A stretch of 64,000 nt of DNA from Casp-actino8 sp039800005. GTDB taxonomy: Bacteria; Actinomycetota; Acidimicrobiia; Acidimicrobiales; Ilumatobacteraceae. The number at the start of each line of letters is the position of its first letter. The first letter of the stretch is position 1. Below, one piece after another: positions 18,172 to 26,403 of this stretch. The DNA lies in contig JBDLRN010000014.1 in assembly GCA_039800005.1 (NCBI GenBank), forward strand, positions 1-64,000. The letters run 5' to 3'. Under the pieces are notes generated by a model that was not told the origin of the DNA, made no database searches, and was given only the letters and a program-made list of their open reading frames with translations. The position numbers and the translations under genes are program-made.

Positions 18172-21100
18172 CTCGTTCACGCACCTCCACGTTCACACCG
18201 AATTCTCGATGCTCGACGGCGCGGCAAAGCTCGACGAGCTCGTGGCCAAGGCCGTGGCCGACGGTCAGCCAGCCCTCGGCATGACCGATCACGGCAACAT
18301 GTACGGAGTCCTCGACTTCTACCGCGAATGTCGTGACCAGGGCATCACCCCCATCGTCGGAACCGAGGCCTACATGGCCGGCGAGAGTCGATTCGAACGC
18401 CCACCCCGGCGCGGGCGACTCGACGATTCAGGTGGTGACGTCGAAGGTGGCGGAAAGCTCTACTACCACCTCACTTTGTTGGCCGAGAACGACACCGGCT
18501 ACCGCAACCTCATCAAATTGAGCAGCCTTGCCTTCCTCGAGGGCTACTACTACCAGCCGCGCATGGACTGGGAACTGCTCGAACGCCACAGCGACGGCCT
18601 GATCGCCACGACCGGATGTCTCGGAGGCCACGTTCTGCAGTCGTTGTTGAAGGACGACTACGCCGGAGCCCGAGCCAAGGCCGCCCGGCTCCAGGAGATC
18701 TTCGGACGTGACAACCTCTTCGTCGAACTGCAGGACCACGGACTGTCGAGTCAGATTCGCACCAACCCGCAATTGATGCAGATCGCTCGGGAGATCGGCG
18801 CTCCCGTACTGGCCACCAATGACTCGCACTACGTGCATCGCCACGACAGCGAAGCCCACGACGCTCTCTTGTGCGTCCAAACCGCGTCACTCATGACCGA
18901 TCCCAACCGCTTCAAGTTCGACGGGACCGAGCACTACCTCAAGAGTTCGGCCGAGATGCGACATCTCTTCCGCGAAGTGCCCGAAGCGTGCGACAACACC
19001 CTCTGGATCGCCGAACGAGCCGAACTCACCATCGAGTTCGGCAAACCTCAGTTGCCCAACTTTCCGGTGCCGCAGGGGTTCGCCGACGACAAGGCGTACC
19101 TCGAACACCTTGCGTGGGAGGGTGCGCGACAGCGGTGGGGCACCGACCTGCCGCCGTCGGTCGTCGAACGTCTGGCCTACGAACTCAAGGTCATCGTCGA
19201 CATGGGGTTCGCCTCCTACTTTCTCATCGTCTGGGATCTGATCGCCTATGCCAAGGAACGCGGCATTCGTGTCGGTCCGGGGCGCGGTTCCGCCGCCGGT
19301 TGTGCAGTTGCCTACTGCCTACGCATCACCGAGATCGACCCCATTCGCTACGACCTGCTGTTCGAACGCTTCCTCAATCCGAGCCGAATCTCCATGCCCG
19401 ACATCGACATGGACTTCGACTCCCGCTACCGCGACGAGATGATCCGTTACGTGTCGGAGAAGTATGGCCGTGATCACGTCGCTCAGATCATCACCTTCAA
19501 CACCATCAAGGCGCGCAACGCGGTACGCGACGCGGCACGCGTGCTCGGACACGAGTACGCCGTGGGAGATCGTCTGGCCAAGGCCATGCCTCCGCTCGTC
19601 ATGGGTCGCGACACGCCACTGAAGTACTGCTTGGAAGAACATCCGAAGTACGTCGACGGTTTCCGCGCCGCTGGCGAACTGCGACAGATGTACGAATCCG
19701 ATCCGGTCGCGAAGCAGGTCATCGACGTCGCCAAGGGTCTCGAAGGTCTCAAACGATCCACCGGCATTCACGCGGCGGCCGTCGTGATCTCCAAGGAGCC
19801 GCTGACCGAGTACCTCCCGTTGCAGCGCAAGCCCGAACAGGGAAAGGCCCCCGAAGACGTCCCGGTCACGACTCAGTACGAAATGCACGGCGTCGAGGAT
19901 CTGGGTCTGTTGAAGATGGACTTCCTCGGTCTGCGCAACCTCGACGTCATCACCGACACCGTCGCACTCGTTCGTCGTAGTGGCACACCCGATTTCGACA
20001 TCGATGCAGTTCCTCTCGACGATCCGGCGGTCTTCGAACTGCTCGGTCGAGGCGAGAGCACCGGAGTCTTCCAGCTCGAGTCCCCCCAGATGCAGGCTCT
20101 GCTGCGTGCCATGACTCCGAGTTCGTTCGAGGACGTGTCCGCCGTCATCGCCCTGTACCGACCGGGGCCGATGAGCGTCAACATGCACTACGACTACGCC
20201 GACCGCAAGAACGGTCGCAAGGACGTCGACTTCTTCCACCCTGACGCACGTGAAGTGCTCGGCGACACCTTCGGTCTCATGATCTATCAGGAGAGCGTGA
20301 TGCGCGTGGCACAACGCTTCGCCGGCTATTCGCTCGCCGAAGCCGACAACCTTCGCAAGGCCTGTGGCAAGAAGGTCCGCGAACTCATGGAGAAGGAGCG
20401 CTCCAAGTTCGTCGATGGCTGCGAGCGCACCGGATATGGCAGCGATCTCGGCACCTACCTCTTCGGAATCATCGAGAACTTCGCCGACTACGCGTTCAAC
20501 AAGTCCCACTCGTTCGGCTACGGGCTGGTCACGTATCAGACCGCCTACCTGAAGGCCAACTACCCGGTTCAGTTCTTCGCCGCCCTTCTCACCTCGGTCA
20601 AGGACAACCTCGACAAGGCGGCCGGCTATCTGGCCGATGCTCGACGCCAGAAGATCACCATCCTTCCCCCCGACATCAACGTGTCGCGCGTCGACTTCGA
20701 CGCCATTCCCGATCGCCGCTCGGTGACCTTCGGTCTGTCGGCGATCAAGGGTGTCGGCACGGTCCTGTGCCAACGCATCGTCGAAGATCGAGATGCCAAC
20801 GGTCCGTTCGCATCGTTTCAGGACTTCTGCATGCGCGTGCCCACGGAATGCCTCAACAAGCGAACCGTCGAGTCCTTCATCAAGGTCGGTGCGTTCGATT
20901 CACTCGGTCATGCGCGCCTCGGACTCCTCACGGTGTTCGAGGCCATCATCGACGACGCCATCTCCCGACGCCACGAGGCCGACCAGGGTGTGCTCAGTCT
21001 CTTCGACGACGTCGACGGCGGTGAGTCCACCTTCAGTGTCGACATCGAGATTCCCGACCGCGGTCTCGATCGCGAAGTGACTCTGAAATACGAGAAGGAA

Positions 21101-21685
21101 CTGATGGGTCTCTACATCACCGACCACCCCCTCATCGGCCACGAGGGAACCCTGGCGCGCCGGACCACCTCGTCGACGCTGGAGATCAAGGAGCGAACGT
21201 CGGGGGCCGTCGAGACGCTCGGGGGAGTCGTCTCCAAATTGGAGCGCAAGACGACGCGTCGAGGCGACCAGATGTTGATCCTGACACTCGAGGACCTGCA
21301 CGGAACCATCGAAGCGACCATGTTCAGCAAGGTCGCCGCCGCCCAAGGCCACCTCGTCCGCGAGGACGGCGTGGTGTTGGTCAAGGGTCGCGTCAACAGC
21401 GACGGTGACCGACTGTCGTTCAGTGTGATCGAGGTCGAACCGCTGCGGCTCGCCGACTCGGTCACCGAACTCCGACTGAACCTTCCCCTCGACACCATCG
21501 CTCGCCCACGGATCGACGAACTGCGCGAGATTCTTCGACGCCACCCGGGGGACTCCCCGGTGTACCTTCATGTGGGGCCGGACAAGGTCCTCGAACTCGG
21601 TCGGGAGTTCGCCGTGCAGATCGACCGCGTGGTCCCCGATCTGCGGGTGGCGTTCGGTATCGACGTCGTCCTGCCGTCGTCGTGA
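18164..21685 (+). CDS. dnaE: DNA polymerase III alpha subunit DnaE
   Basis: A 1173-residue replicative polymerase. The N-terminal PHP domain keeps its metal-binding residues (THLHVHTE, TDHGNMYG, GTEAYM, YYHLTL, GCLGGH, NDSHYVHRHD), as in mycobacterial DnaE1, where this domain proofreads. The palm catalytic aspartates are in MPDIDMDFDSRY and KMDFLGLRN. The finger/tail regions GRGSAAGC, GLKRSTGIHAAAVV and RPGPM are present, followed by helix-hairpin-helix, OB-fold (GGVVSKLERKTTRRG) and C-terminal domains. It is DnaE1-type by length and order. The ATG start is uncoupled from any Shine-Dalgarno and is overlapped by the leader ORF. Confidence 0.96.
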   Translation: MTDSFTHLHVHTEFSMLDGAAKLDELVAKAVADGQPALGMTDHGNMYGVLDFYRECRDQGITPIVGTEAYMAGESRFERPPRRGRLDDSGGDVEGGGKLYYHLTLLAENDTGYRNLIKLSSLAFLEGYYYQPRMDWELLERHSDGLIATTGCLGGHVLQSLLKDDYAGARAKAARLQEIFGRDNLFVELQDHGLSSQIRTNPQLMQIAREIGAPVLATNDSHYVHRHDSEAHDALLCVQTASLMTDPNRFKFDGTEHYLKSSAEMRHLFREVPEACDNTLWIAERAELTIEFGKPQLPNFPVPQGFADDKAYLEHLAWEGARQRWGTDLPPSVVERLAYELKVIVDMGFASYFLIVWDLIAYAKERGIRVGPGRGSAAGCAVAYCLRITEIDPIRYDLLFERFLNPSRISMPDIDMDFDSRYRDEMIRYVSEKYGRDHVAQIITFNTIKARNAVRDAARVLGHEYAVGDRLAKAMPPLVMGRDTPLKYCLEEHPKYVDGFRAAGELRQMYESDPVAKQVIDVAKGLEGLKRSTGIHAAAVVISKEPLTEYLPLQRKPEQGKAPEDVPVTTQYEMHGVEDLGLLKMDFLGLRNLDVITDTVALVRRSGTPDFDIDAVPLDDPAVFELLGRGESTGVFQLESPQMQALLRAMTPSSFEDVSAVIALYRPGPMSVNMHYDYADRKNGRKDVDFFHPDAREVLGDTFGLMIYQESVMRVAQRFAGYSLAEADNLRKACGKKVRELMEKERSKFVDGCERTGYGSDLGTYLFGIIENFADYAFNKSHSFGYGLVTYQTAYLKANYPVQFFAALLTSVKDNLDKAAGYLADARRQKITILPPDINVSRVDFDAIPDRRSVTFGLSAIKGVGTVLCQRIVEDRDANGPFASFQDFCMRVPTECLNKRTVESFIKVGAFDSLGHARLGLLTVFEAIIDDAISRRHEADQGVLSLFDDVDGGESTFSVDIEIPDRGLDREVTLKYEKELMGLYITDHPLIGHEGTLARRTTSSTLEIKERTSGAVETLGGVVSKLERKTTRRGDQMLILTLEDLHGTIEATMFSKVAAAQGHLVREDGVVLVKGRVNSDGDRLSFSVIEVEPLRLADSVTELRLNLPLDTIARPRIDELREILRRHPGDSPVYLHVGPDKVLELGREFAVQIDRVVPDLRVAFGIDVVLPSS

Positions 21686-21730
21686 ACCCCGCGGTTTCCT
21701 GACGACCGTCCTCGGGTGGCAGAATGAGAG

Positions 21731-21746
21731 AGCGGTTCCGACCGCT
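21731..21746 (+). repeat. perfect 6-bp hairpin in the leader of the following gene
   Basis: AGCGGT-TCCG-ACCGCT between dnaE and the gene at 21773. A CAGAAT (21720-21725) just upstream could be a -10 element, in which case this hairpin would form the 5' end of a leader of about 40 nt that also carries GAGGGGAGG before the ATG. It could alternatively act as a weak dnaE terminator. Confidence 0.4.
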
Positions 21747-21772
21747 GCCGACACGGAGGGGAGGCTCAGTTC

Positions 21773-22432
21773 ATGGCGTTCGATGTCGAGACCAAGGATT
21801 GTGTGGCACTCACCGATGCCGACCTCGACGAAATGGCTTCCATGGGCGGAAGTTTCGACATCGGTGTCCTCTCCAAGGCCAAGGAGGACTGGGTCCTCGT
21901 CACCACGGCCCGCGAAGCCGGCAAGTTGCACGGGTACACCTTTTCGACCCTCGAGAGAATCGGCGGTACGCCGTGCGTTCTCATCGGCATCATGAGCGTC
22001 AAGCGCACCGGCAAGCGAGATCAAGCCCTGCGTGGCCTCATGGCCGAGGCCTACCATCGCGCACTCATGGCTTTTCCCGACGAGGACGTGGTGGTGGGGA
22101 GTCGCTTCGCCGCCCCCGACGGCCTGGACGCGTTCAAGAGCCTGTCCGATCTCATCCCGCGACCCGACCATCGAGCAGTCGGCGAGGAGCGAGCCTGGGG
22201 GCGACGCCTCGCCAAGCGTTTCGGCGTGGAGGCCAATTACGACGAGAAGACCTTCGTCGTGGCCAAGAAGGGCCGTTCGGGTTTCCTCGACCACGAATCG
22301 GCCAAGCCCGACAAGATCGCGTCCGACACGCGGGCTCTGTTCGCCGGTGTTTCTGACGAGGCCGGGGGAGTGCTCATCGTCCACGGATGGACGATGGCCG
22401 AGGATCTCGCCAAGTTGGGACGCCGGACCTGA
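21773..22432 (+). CDS. conserved-looking hypothetical protein, 219 residues
   Basis: I do not recognise this protein. The ATG is well supported by a GAGGGGAGG ribosome-binding site 9 nt upstream, one of the strongest in the window. The sequence looks like a globular mixed alpha/beta protein without signal or membrane segments. It has an N-terminal half with GSFDIGVLSKAKEDWVLVTT, a basic middle (VKRTGKRDQALRGLMAEAYH) and a C-terminal segment with KKGRSGFLDHESAKPDKIA. A secondary-metabolite or nucleic-acid role is not evident. It is followed by, and overlaps or abuts, the nitroreductase gene. Confidence 0.75.
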   Translation: MAFDVETKDCVALTDADLDEMASMGGSFDIGVLSKAKEDWVLVTTAREAGKLHGYTFSTLERIGGTPCVLIGIMSVKRTGKRDQALRGLMAEAYHRALMAFPDEDVVVGSRFAAPDGLDAFKSLSDLIPRPDHRAVGEERAWGRRLAKRFGVEANYDEKTFVVAKKGRSGFLDHESAKPDKIASDTRALFAGVSDEAGGVLIVHGWTMAEDLAKLGRRT

Positions 22433-23055
22433 CCTCGTCGCAGCCCGACGACGCGACGCTCCTGGCGTCGGTGATCGCCCGTCGTCGCATGACGCGACGC
22501 TTCACTGCGGATGGCCCCCAACCCTTGACCGCCGACGTGGTCGTCGAGTGGTGCGATCTCGCCCGTCGCGCCCCGTCGGCTGGGTTCGCCCAAGGGGTTC
22601 ACCTTCTCGTGCGCTCCGAGGTCGAGGCGACCCTCGACGCTCTCGGCGCGTCCGAGTGGTTCGCCCACCGTCAACCCGGAGTCCTGTCGGCTTCGGTGGC
22701 GGTCCTCGTGCTGGCCGATCGAGAGGCGTACGTCGCGCGGTACCGGGAGAGCGACAAGACCGGCCACGGACTCGAGACGTCGGACGGTTGGCGGATCCCG
22801 TACTGGCTCACCGATGCCGCCATGGCCGCCCAGAACCTGCTGCTCGTCGCCGAGGCCGCGGGCCGGGGCGCCCTGTTCATCGGCGTGTTCCGCGACCCTC
22901 GGCCGGCCCTGTCGGGCTGGGACGTTCCGGAGTCGGTCGACTGCGTGGGAGTGATCCTCCTCGGCGACCGCGCCGTCGACGATCGACCCTCGGGAACCCC
23001 GACTCGCCGGACGCGCCAGCCGCGCGACACCGTCGTCCATCTCGATCGCTGGTGA
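22387..23055 (+). CDS. nitroreductase family flavoprotein
   Basis: An FMN-dependent NAD(P)H oxidoreductase of the nitroreductase superfamily. The N-terminal RRRMTRRFTADG and the segment ARRAPSAGFAQGVHLLV give the FMN phosphate-binding arginines and serine. WLTDAAMAAQNLLLVAEAAGRGALFIGVF is the dimer helix plus second FMN loop (quoted in parts). Substrate is unknown. The start is uncertain: the ATG at 22387 overlaps the upstream gene by 46 nt, whereas a CTG at 22429 would sit in a CTGA overlap with that gene's stop codon, matching the coupling seen elsewhere in the window, and would give 208 residues. Confidence 0.8.
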   Translation: MDDGRGSRQVGTPDLTSSQPDDATLLASVIARRRMTRRFTADGPQPLTADVVVEWCDLARRAPSAGFAQGVHLLVRSEVEATLDALGASEWFAHRQPGVLSASVAVLVLADREAYVARYRESDKTGHGLETSDGWRIPYWLTDAAMAAQNLLLVAEAAGRGALFIGVFRDPRPALSGWDVPESVDCVGVILLGDRAVDDRPSGTPTRRTRQPRDTVVHLDRW

Positions 23056-23149
23056 CGTCGACCACGTGTGAGCTCGAGCATTGGTGACGTCGAACGGTCG
23101 GCGTCGGGACCGGAACCCCCAGGGTTTCGATCCGATCGCCTCGGGGTCA

Positions 23150-23155
23150 TAGGGT
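23150..23155 (+). promoter_or_regulatory. -10 hexamer before the DUF35/thiolase operon
   Basis: TAGGGT, 17 nt before the ATG at 23173, with a GAAGGAG ribosome-binding site between. This gives a very short leader of about 11 nt, unlike the leaderless sites. Confidence 0.45.
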
Positions 23156-23172
23156 GATCGTGAAGGAGTGAC

Positions 23173-23568
23173 ATGACCACCACCACCATCCCGCTCGTCT
23201 CGTATCTCCGCCTCGAGCCCACCCCCCATCTCGTCGCCAACGAATGCACGTCGTGTGGCGCTCGTTTCTTCGATCGCCGCAATGCGTGCGCATCGTGTTT
23301 CGCCACGACGTTCCGCGAGGTCGACGTTCCCACCGAGGGCATCGTTCGATCCTTCACCATCGTGGCCATGGCGGCACCGGGTGTCCCGGTTCCCTTCGTC
23401 GCCGCAATCGTCGACTGCGGAGGCACCAGCGTCCGCGGCAACGTCATCAACACCGATCCGACCCCGGAGAAGGTGACTCTCGGCATGAAGGTTCGCCTCG
23501 CCACCTACTCACTCGGCGCCGACGACGACGGTGTCGAAGCCGTCGGATTCGGTTTCGAACCGGCCTGA
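23173..23568 (+). CDS. DUF35 Zn-ribbon/OB-fold acyl-CoA-binding protein
   Basis: A 131-residue ChsH2/DUF35-type protein. It has a rubredoxin-like zinc ribbon (CTSCGARFFDRRNACASC, two CxxC pairs at about residues 26-43) followed by an OB fold beginning GIVRSFTIV. Such proteins partner with thiolases or MaoC-like hydratases and bind acyl-CoA substrates. The next gene is a thiolase-superfamily protein 57 nt downstream, which supports a two-component complex. It has a strong GAAGGAG ribosome-binding site and a nearby -10. Confidence 0.85.
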   Translation: MTTTTIPLVSYLRLEPTPHLVANECTSCGARFFDRRNACASCFATTFREVDVPTEGIVRSFTIVAMAAPGVPVPFVAAIVDCGGTSVRGNVINTDPTPEKVTLGMKVRLATYSLGADDDGVEAVGFGFEPA

Positions 23569-23625
23569 CCTCATTCGTTCACACATCGATTCGCAACGGC
23601 ACTCACCACACTGAAGGGACCCACC

Positions 23626-24828
23626 ATGGCTTCGGACGACATCTACATCCTCGGAATCTCGATGACGAAGTTCGGCAAGCACACCGACCTCGACATCGTC
23701 GACCTGGGCGCGCAGGCCGCGATGGCCGCCTTGGCCGATGCCGGTGTCACCATGCGCGACATCGGCATCCTCGCTGCCGGCAACCTGATGGGCGCAGGCG
23801 GCTTCGGCCAGCAGTTGCAGAAGCAGATCGGCCAGACCGGCATTCCGGTCTACAACGTCTCCAATGCGTGCGCCACCGGTGCCACGGCGTTGCGCACGGC
23901 GATCATGGCGGTGAAGGCCGGTGAGGTTCGCATGGGTCTGGCGGTCGGTGCCGAGAAGTTGGCCGGTGCAGGTTTGCTCGGCGGCGGCGGACAGGCCAAG
24001 AAGGACGGCAAGAAGTGGGAGCCCAAGGGTCGGTACGGGGCCATTGCTCCGACCGACGGCCGGATCGGCACCGACACCATGCCGGGCACGTTCGCACAGG
24101 TCGGCATGGAGTACGGCCACAAGTACGGCGGTGCATCGTTCGAGCTTTTCGCCAAGATCTCCGAGAAGAATCACGCCCACTCGGTGCTCAACCCGATGGC
24201 TGCCTACCAGAAGCGCTTCACACTCGAGGAGATCATGGGCGACATCATGATCGCCTATCCGAACACCCGTCCGATGTGCTCGGCCAACTGCGACGGCGCG
24301 GCGGCAGCCGTGGTGACGAGTGGCGAAGTCCTGAAGACCTTGTCACCCGAGCAGCAGCGTCGGGCCATCAAGGTCTCGGCATCCGTGCTCACGACCGACC
24401 CGTACCAGGAGGCCTGTCAGATCCTTCCTGACGTGAACACCCTCACGCGTAACGCGGCCAAGATCGCCTACGAGCAGGCCGGTGTCGGTCCCGAGGACCT
24501 CGATCTGGTCGAACTGCACGACTGTTTCGCCACCGCCGAACTGGTGCACTACGACAACTTGATGCTGTGCCCCGAGGGAGGCGCGGTCGACTTCTTCTTG
24601 TCGGGCGCACCATGGCGCGACGGCAAGACGCCGGTCAACGTGTCGGGCGGCCTGGAGTCGAAGGGTCACCCCATCTCGGCAACCGGAATCGCCAACATCT
24701 GGGAGATCTGTCATCACCTGCGCGACGAAGCGGGCGATCGTCAGATCGAAGGTGCCAAGGTCGGGCTGGCCCACGTGATCGGCCTCGGATCGGCGTGCGG
24801 CGTGCACATCCTGCAGAAGAACGGCTGA
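23626..24828 (+). CDS. thiolase superfamily protein (SCP2-thiolase type)
   Basis: A 400-residue thiolase-fold acyl-CoA acyltransferase. The nucleophilic Cys is in NVSNACATGATAL (near residue 85). The C-terminal catalytic segments are LVELHDCFATAEL and GGLESKGHPISATGIA. The HDCF motif (rather than NEAF) marks the SCP-x/lipid-transfer thiolase branch, which can act as thiolase or retro-aldolase on branched or sterol side-chain acyl-CoAs. It pairs with the DUF35 protein just upstream. An AAGGGA ribosome-binding site precedes the ATG. Substrate cannot be assigned from sequence. Confidence 0.87.
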   Translation: MASDDIYILGISMTKFGKHTDLDIVDLGAQAAMAALADAGVTMRDIGILAAGNLMGAGGFGQQLQKQIGQTGIPVYNVSNACATGATALRTAIMAVKAGEVRMGLAVGAEKLAGAGLLGGGGQAKKDGKKWEPKGRYGAIAPTDGRIGTDTMPGTFAQVGMEYGHKYGGASFELFAKISEKNHAHSVLNPMAAYQKRFTLEEIMGDIMIAYPNTRPMCSANCDGAAAAVVTSGEVLKTLSPEQQRRAIKVSASVLTTDPYQEACQILPDVNTLTRNAAKIAYEQAGVGPEDLDLVELHDCFATAELVHYDNLMLCPEGGAVDFFLSGAPWRDGKTPVNVSGGLESKGHPISATGIANIWEICHHLRDEAGDRQIEGAKVGLAHVIGLGSACGVHILQKNG

Positions 24829-24844
24829 CCGAACACCCAGCGGT

Positions 24845-25624
24845 TCAGGCGCCGGTCGCGTGATACCCGCCGTCGACGTGGATCATCGATCCCGTCGTGG
24901 CGGGGAACCAGTCCGACAGCAGCGCCACACACGAGCGAGCCACCGGCTCGGAGTCGTGCACGTTCCAGCCGAGTGGAGCGCGTGAGTCCCAGACGTCCTC
25001 GAAGGTCGAAAAGGCCGGGATCGACTTGGCGGCCATGGTGCGGATCGGACCGGCGGCGATCAGATTGCAGCGGATTCCTCGTGGTCCGAGCTGCCGCGCG
25101 AGGTAGCGGTTGATGCTCTCGAGAGCCGACTTGGCCACTCCCATCCAGTTGTAGGCCGGCCACGCGACGGTGTTGTCGAAGTCGAGGCCGACGATCGACG
25201 ATCCCGAGCCCATGAGCGGAAGCAAGGACTCGGCGAGAAATTTGTAGGAGTAGGCGCTGATCCTCACGGCGGTCGCCACGTCGTCCCACTGTGCCGCCAT
25301 GAAGTCGTCACCCAGACACACCTCGGGCGCGTAGCCGATGCTGTGCACCACTCCGTCGACGCGGTCCCACCGCCGAGCCAGCGTCTCGCGAAGTGCCGGG
25401 CCGTGCTCGGGCACCGTGGCGTCGAACTCGTGCACCTCCACCGCGTCCGATCCGGGACCGGACAGCTTGCGCGCCGTGCGTTCGGTGAGGGACAACGCCC
25501 GACCGGCCCCGGTCAGGACGATTTCGGCTCCCTCGGCCATCGCCAACCGCGCGATGCCGAAGGCCAGCGACGCGTCGGTGAGCACGCCGGTCACCACGAT
25601 TTTCTTTCCGTCGAGCAATCCCAC
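24845..25624 (-). CDS. fabI: enoyl-[acyl-carrier-protein] reductase, FabI/InhA type
   Basis: A 259-residue NADH-dependent SDR enzyme that reduces trans-2-enoyl-ACP in fatty-acid elongation. The cofactor motif is VVTGVLTDASLAFGIA, as in InhA rather than a plain GxxxGxG. HSIGYAP follows, then the active site YNWMGVAK (Tyr and Lys seven apart) and the substrate-loop signature AAGPIRTMAAKSI. It ends VDGGYHATG. It is transcribed divergently from the F420:NADP reductase. The GTG start has TAGTTT 6 nt upstream on its strand. Confidence 0.92.
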   Translation of the reverse strand: MGLLDGKKIVVTGVLTDASLAFGIARLAMAEGAEIVLTGAGRALSLTERTARKLSGPGSDAVEVHEFDATVPEHGPALRETLARRWDRVDGVVHSIGYAPEVCLGDDFMAAQWDDVATAVRISAYSYKFLAESLLPLMGSGSSIVGLDFDNTVAWPAYNWMGVAKSALESINRYLARQLGPRGIRCNLIAAGPIRTMAAKSIPAFSTFEDVWDSRAPLGWNVHDSEPVARSCVALLSDWFPATTGSMIHVDGGYHATGA

Positions 25625-25630
25625 ACGACG

Positions 25631-25636
25631 AAACTA
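25631..25636 (-). promoter_or_regulatory. -10 hexamer of predicted leaderless promoter, fabI
   Basis: Minus-strand TAGTTT with a 6-nt spacer to the GTG at 25624. Confidence 0.6.
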
Positions 25637-25693
25637 GCCCGGTGAACCGATGGCGCCGGCCCATCGGACTGCCCGGACCCGATCGGGCTGTGC

Positions 25694-25699
25694 CAGGCT
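25694..25699 (+). promoter_or_regulatory. possible -10 (CAGGCT), F420:NADP reductase gene
   Basis: CAGGCT followed by 6 nt and the ATG at 25706. The first base is C instead of T, as at bpa. No Shine-Dalgarno is visible, so leaderless initiation is still the simplest reading. Confidence 0.35.
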
Positions 25700-25705
25700 G
25701 GGACG

Positions 25706-26401
25706 ATGCGTATCGGAATCATCGGTGGCACCGGCCCGGCCGGAACCGCTCTCGCCGCTCGTCTGGCGTCCATCGGTTATCACGTGGTCATCGGATCGCG
25801 TTCCAAGTACAAGGCGATGGAAGCCCGCGACGAGCAGATCGGACGCTTTCCACAGCTGTCGGGGCTGCTCGACTGCGGCGACAACGCGGCCGCCGCGAGT
25901 TGCGACGTGATCGTGATCGCCACACCGTGGGACTCGGCGGCCACCACTGCGCAGGAGAACGCGCACGCACTGCGCGGCAAGATCGTGATCAGCATGGCCA
26001 ACGCACTCGTGCGCGTGGGAGGCGAGTTCCAGCCGTTGCTCCCGCCGCGCGGAAGTGTCGCCGCTCACGTGCAGGCCGCCGTACCCGACTGCCGAGTCGT
26101 GGCGGCCTTCCATCACCTGCCGGCCAAGGAACTCGGGCATCTCGGCGATCCGATCGACTCCGACGTGTTGATCTGCGGAGACGACGCCGAAGCCCTCTCG
26201 ACGGTGGCCGACATCGTCGCCAAGATTCCGGGGTGTCGTCCGCTCGACGCCGGCGAACTGTCGAATGCCACGGCGATCGAGGCCTTCACCGCAGTACTTC
26301 TGCAACTCAACGTTCGTTACAAGACACGCGTCGCCCCCAAGCTCACCGGTATTCGAACACCGGCGTCTCCTCCGGTCGTCGCGGAGACTCCAGCCGGGTG
26401 A
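25706..26401 (+). CDS. npdG: F420:NADP+ oxidoreductase (NpdG/Fno)
   Basis: A 231-residue Rossmann-fold enzyme that passes hydride between coenzyme F420 and NADP(H). The N-terminal GIIGGTGPAGTALAARLASIG binds NADP, and VVIGSRSKYKA supplies the 2'-phosphate-binding Ser/Arg. AAFHHLPAKEL and the C-terminal ALLQLN-like segment (VLLQLNVRY) match the F420 side of the Fno family. An LLM-class F420-type oxidoreductase is encoded at 38118-39011, in keeping with F420 use. It overlaps the possible GTG start of mshC. Confidence 0.88.
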   Translation: MRIGIIGGTGPAGTALAARLASIGYHVVIGSRSKYKAMEARDEQIGRFPQLSGLLDCGDNAAAASCDVIVIATPWDSAATTAQENAHALRGKIVISMANALVRVGGEFQPLLPPRGSVAAHVQAAVPDCRVVAAFHHLPAKELGHLGDPIDSDVLICGDDAEALSTVADIVAKIPGCRPLDAGELSNATAIEAFTAVLLQLNVRYKTRVAPKLTGIRTPASPPVVAETPAG

Positions 26402-26403
26402 GC

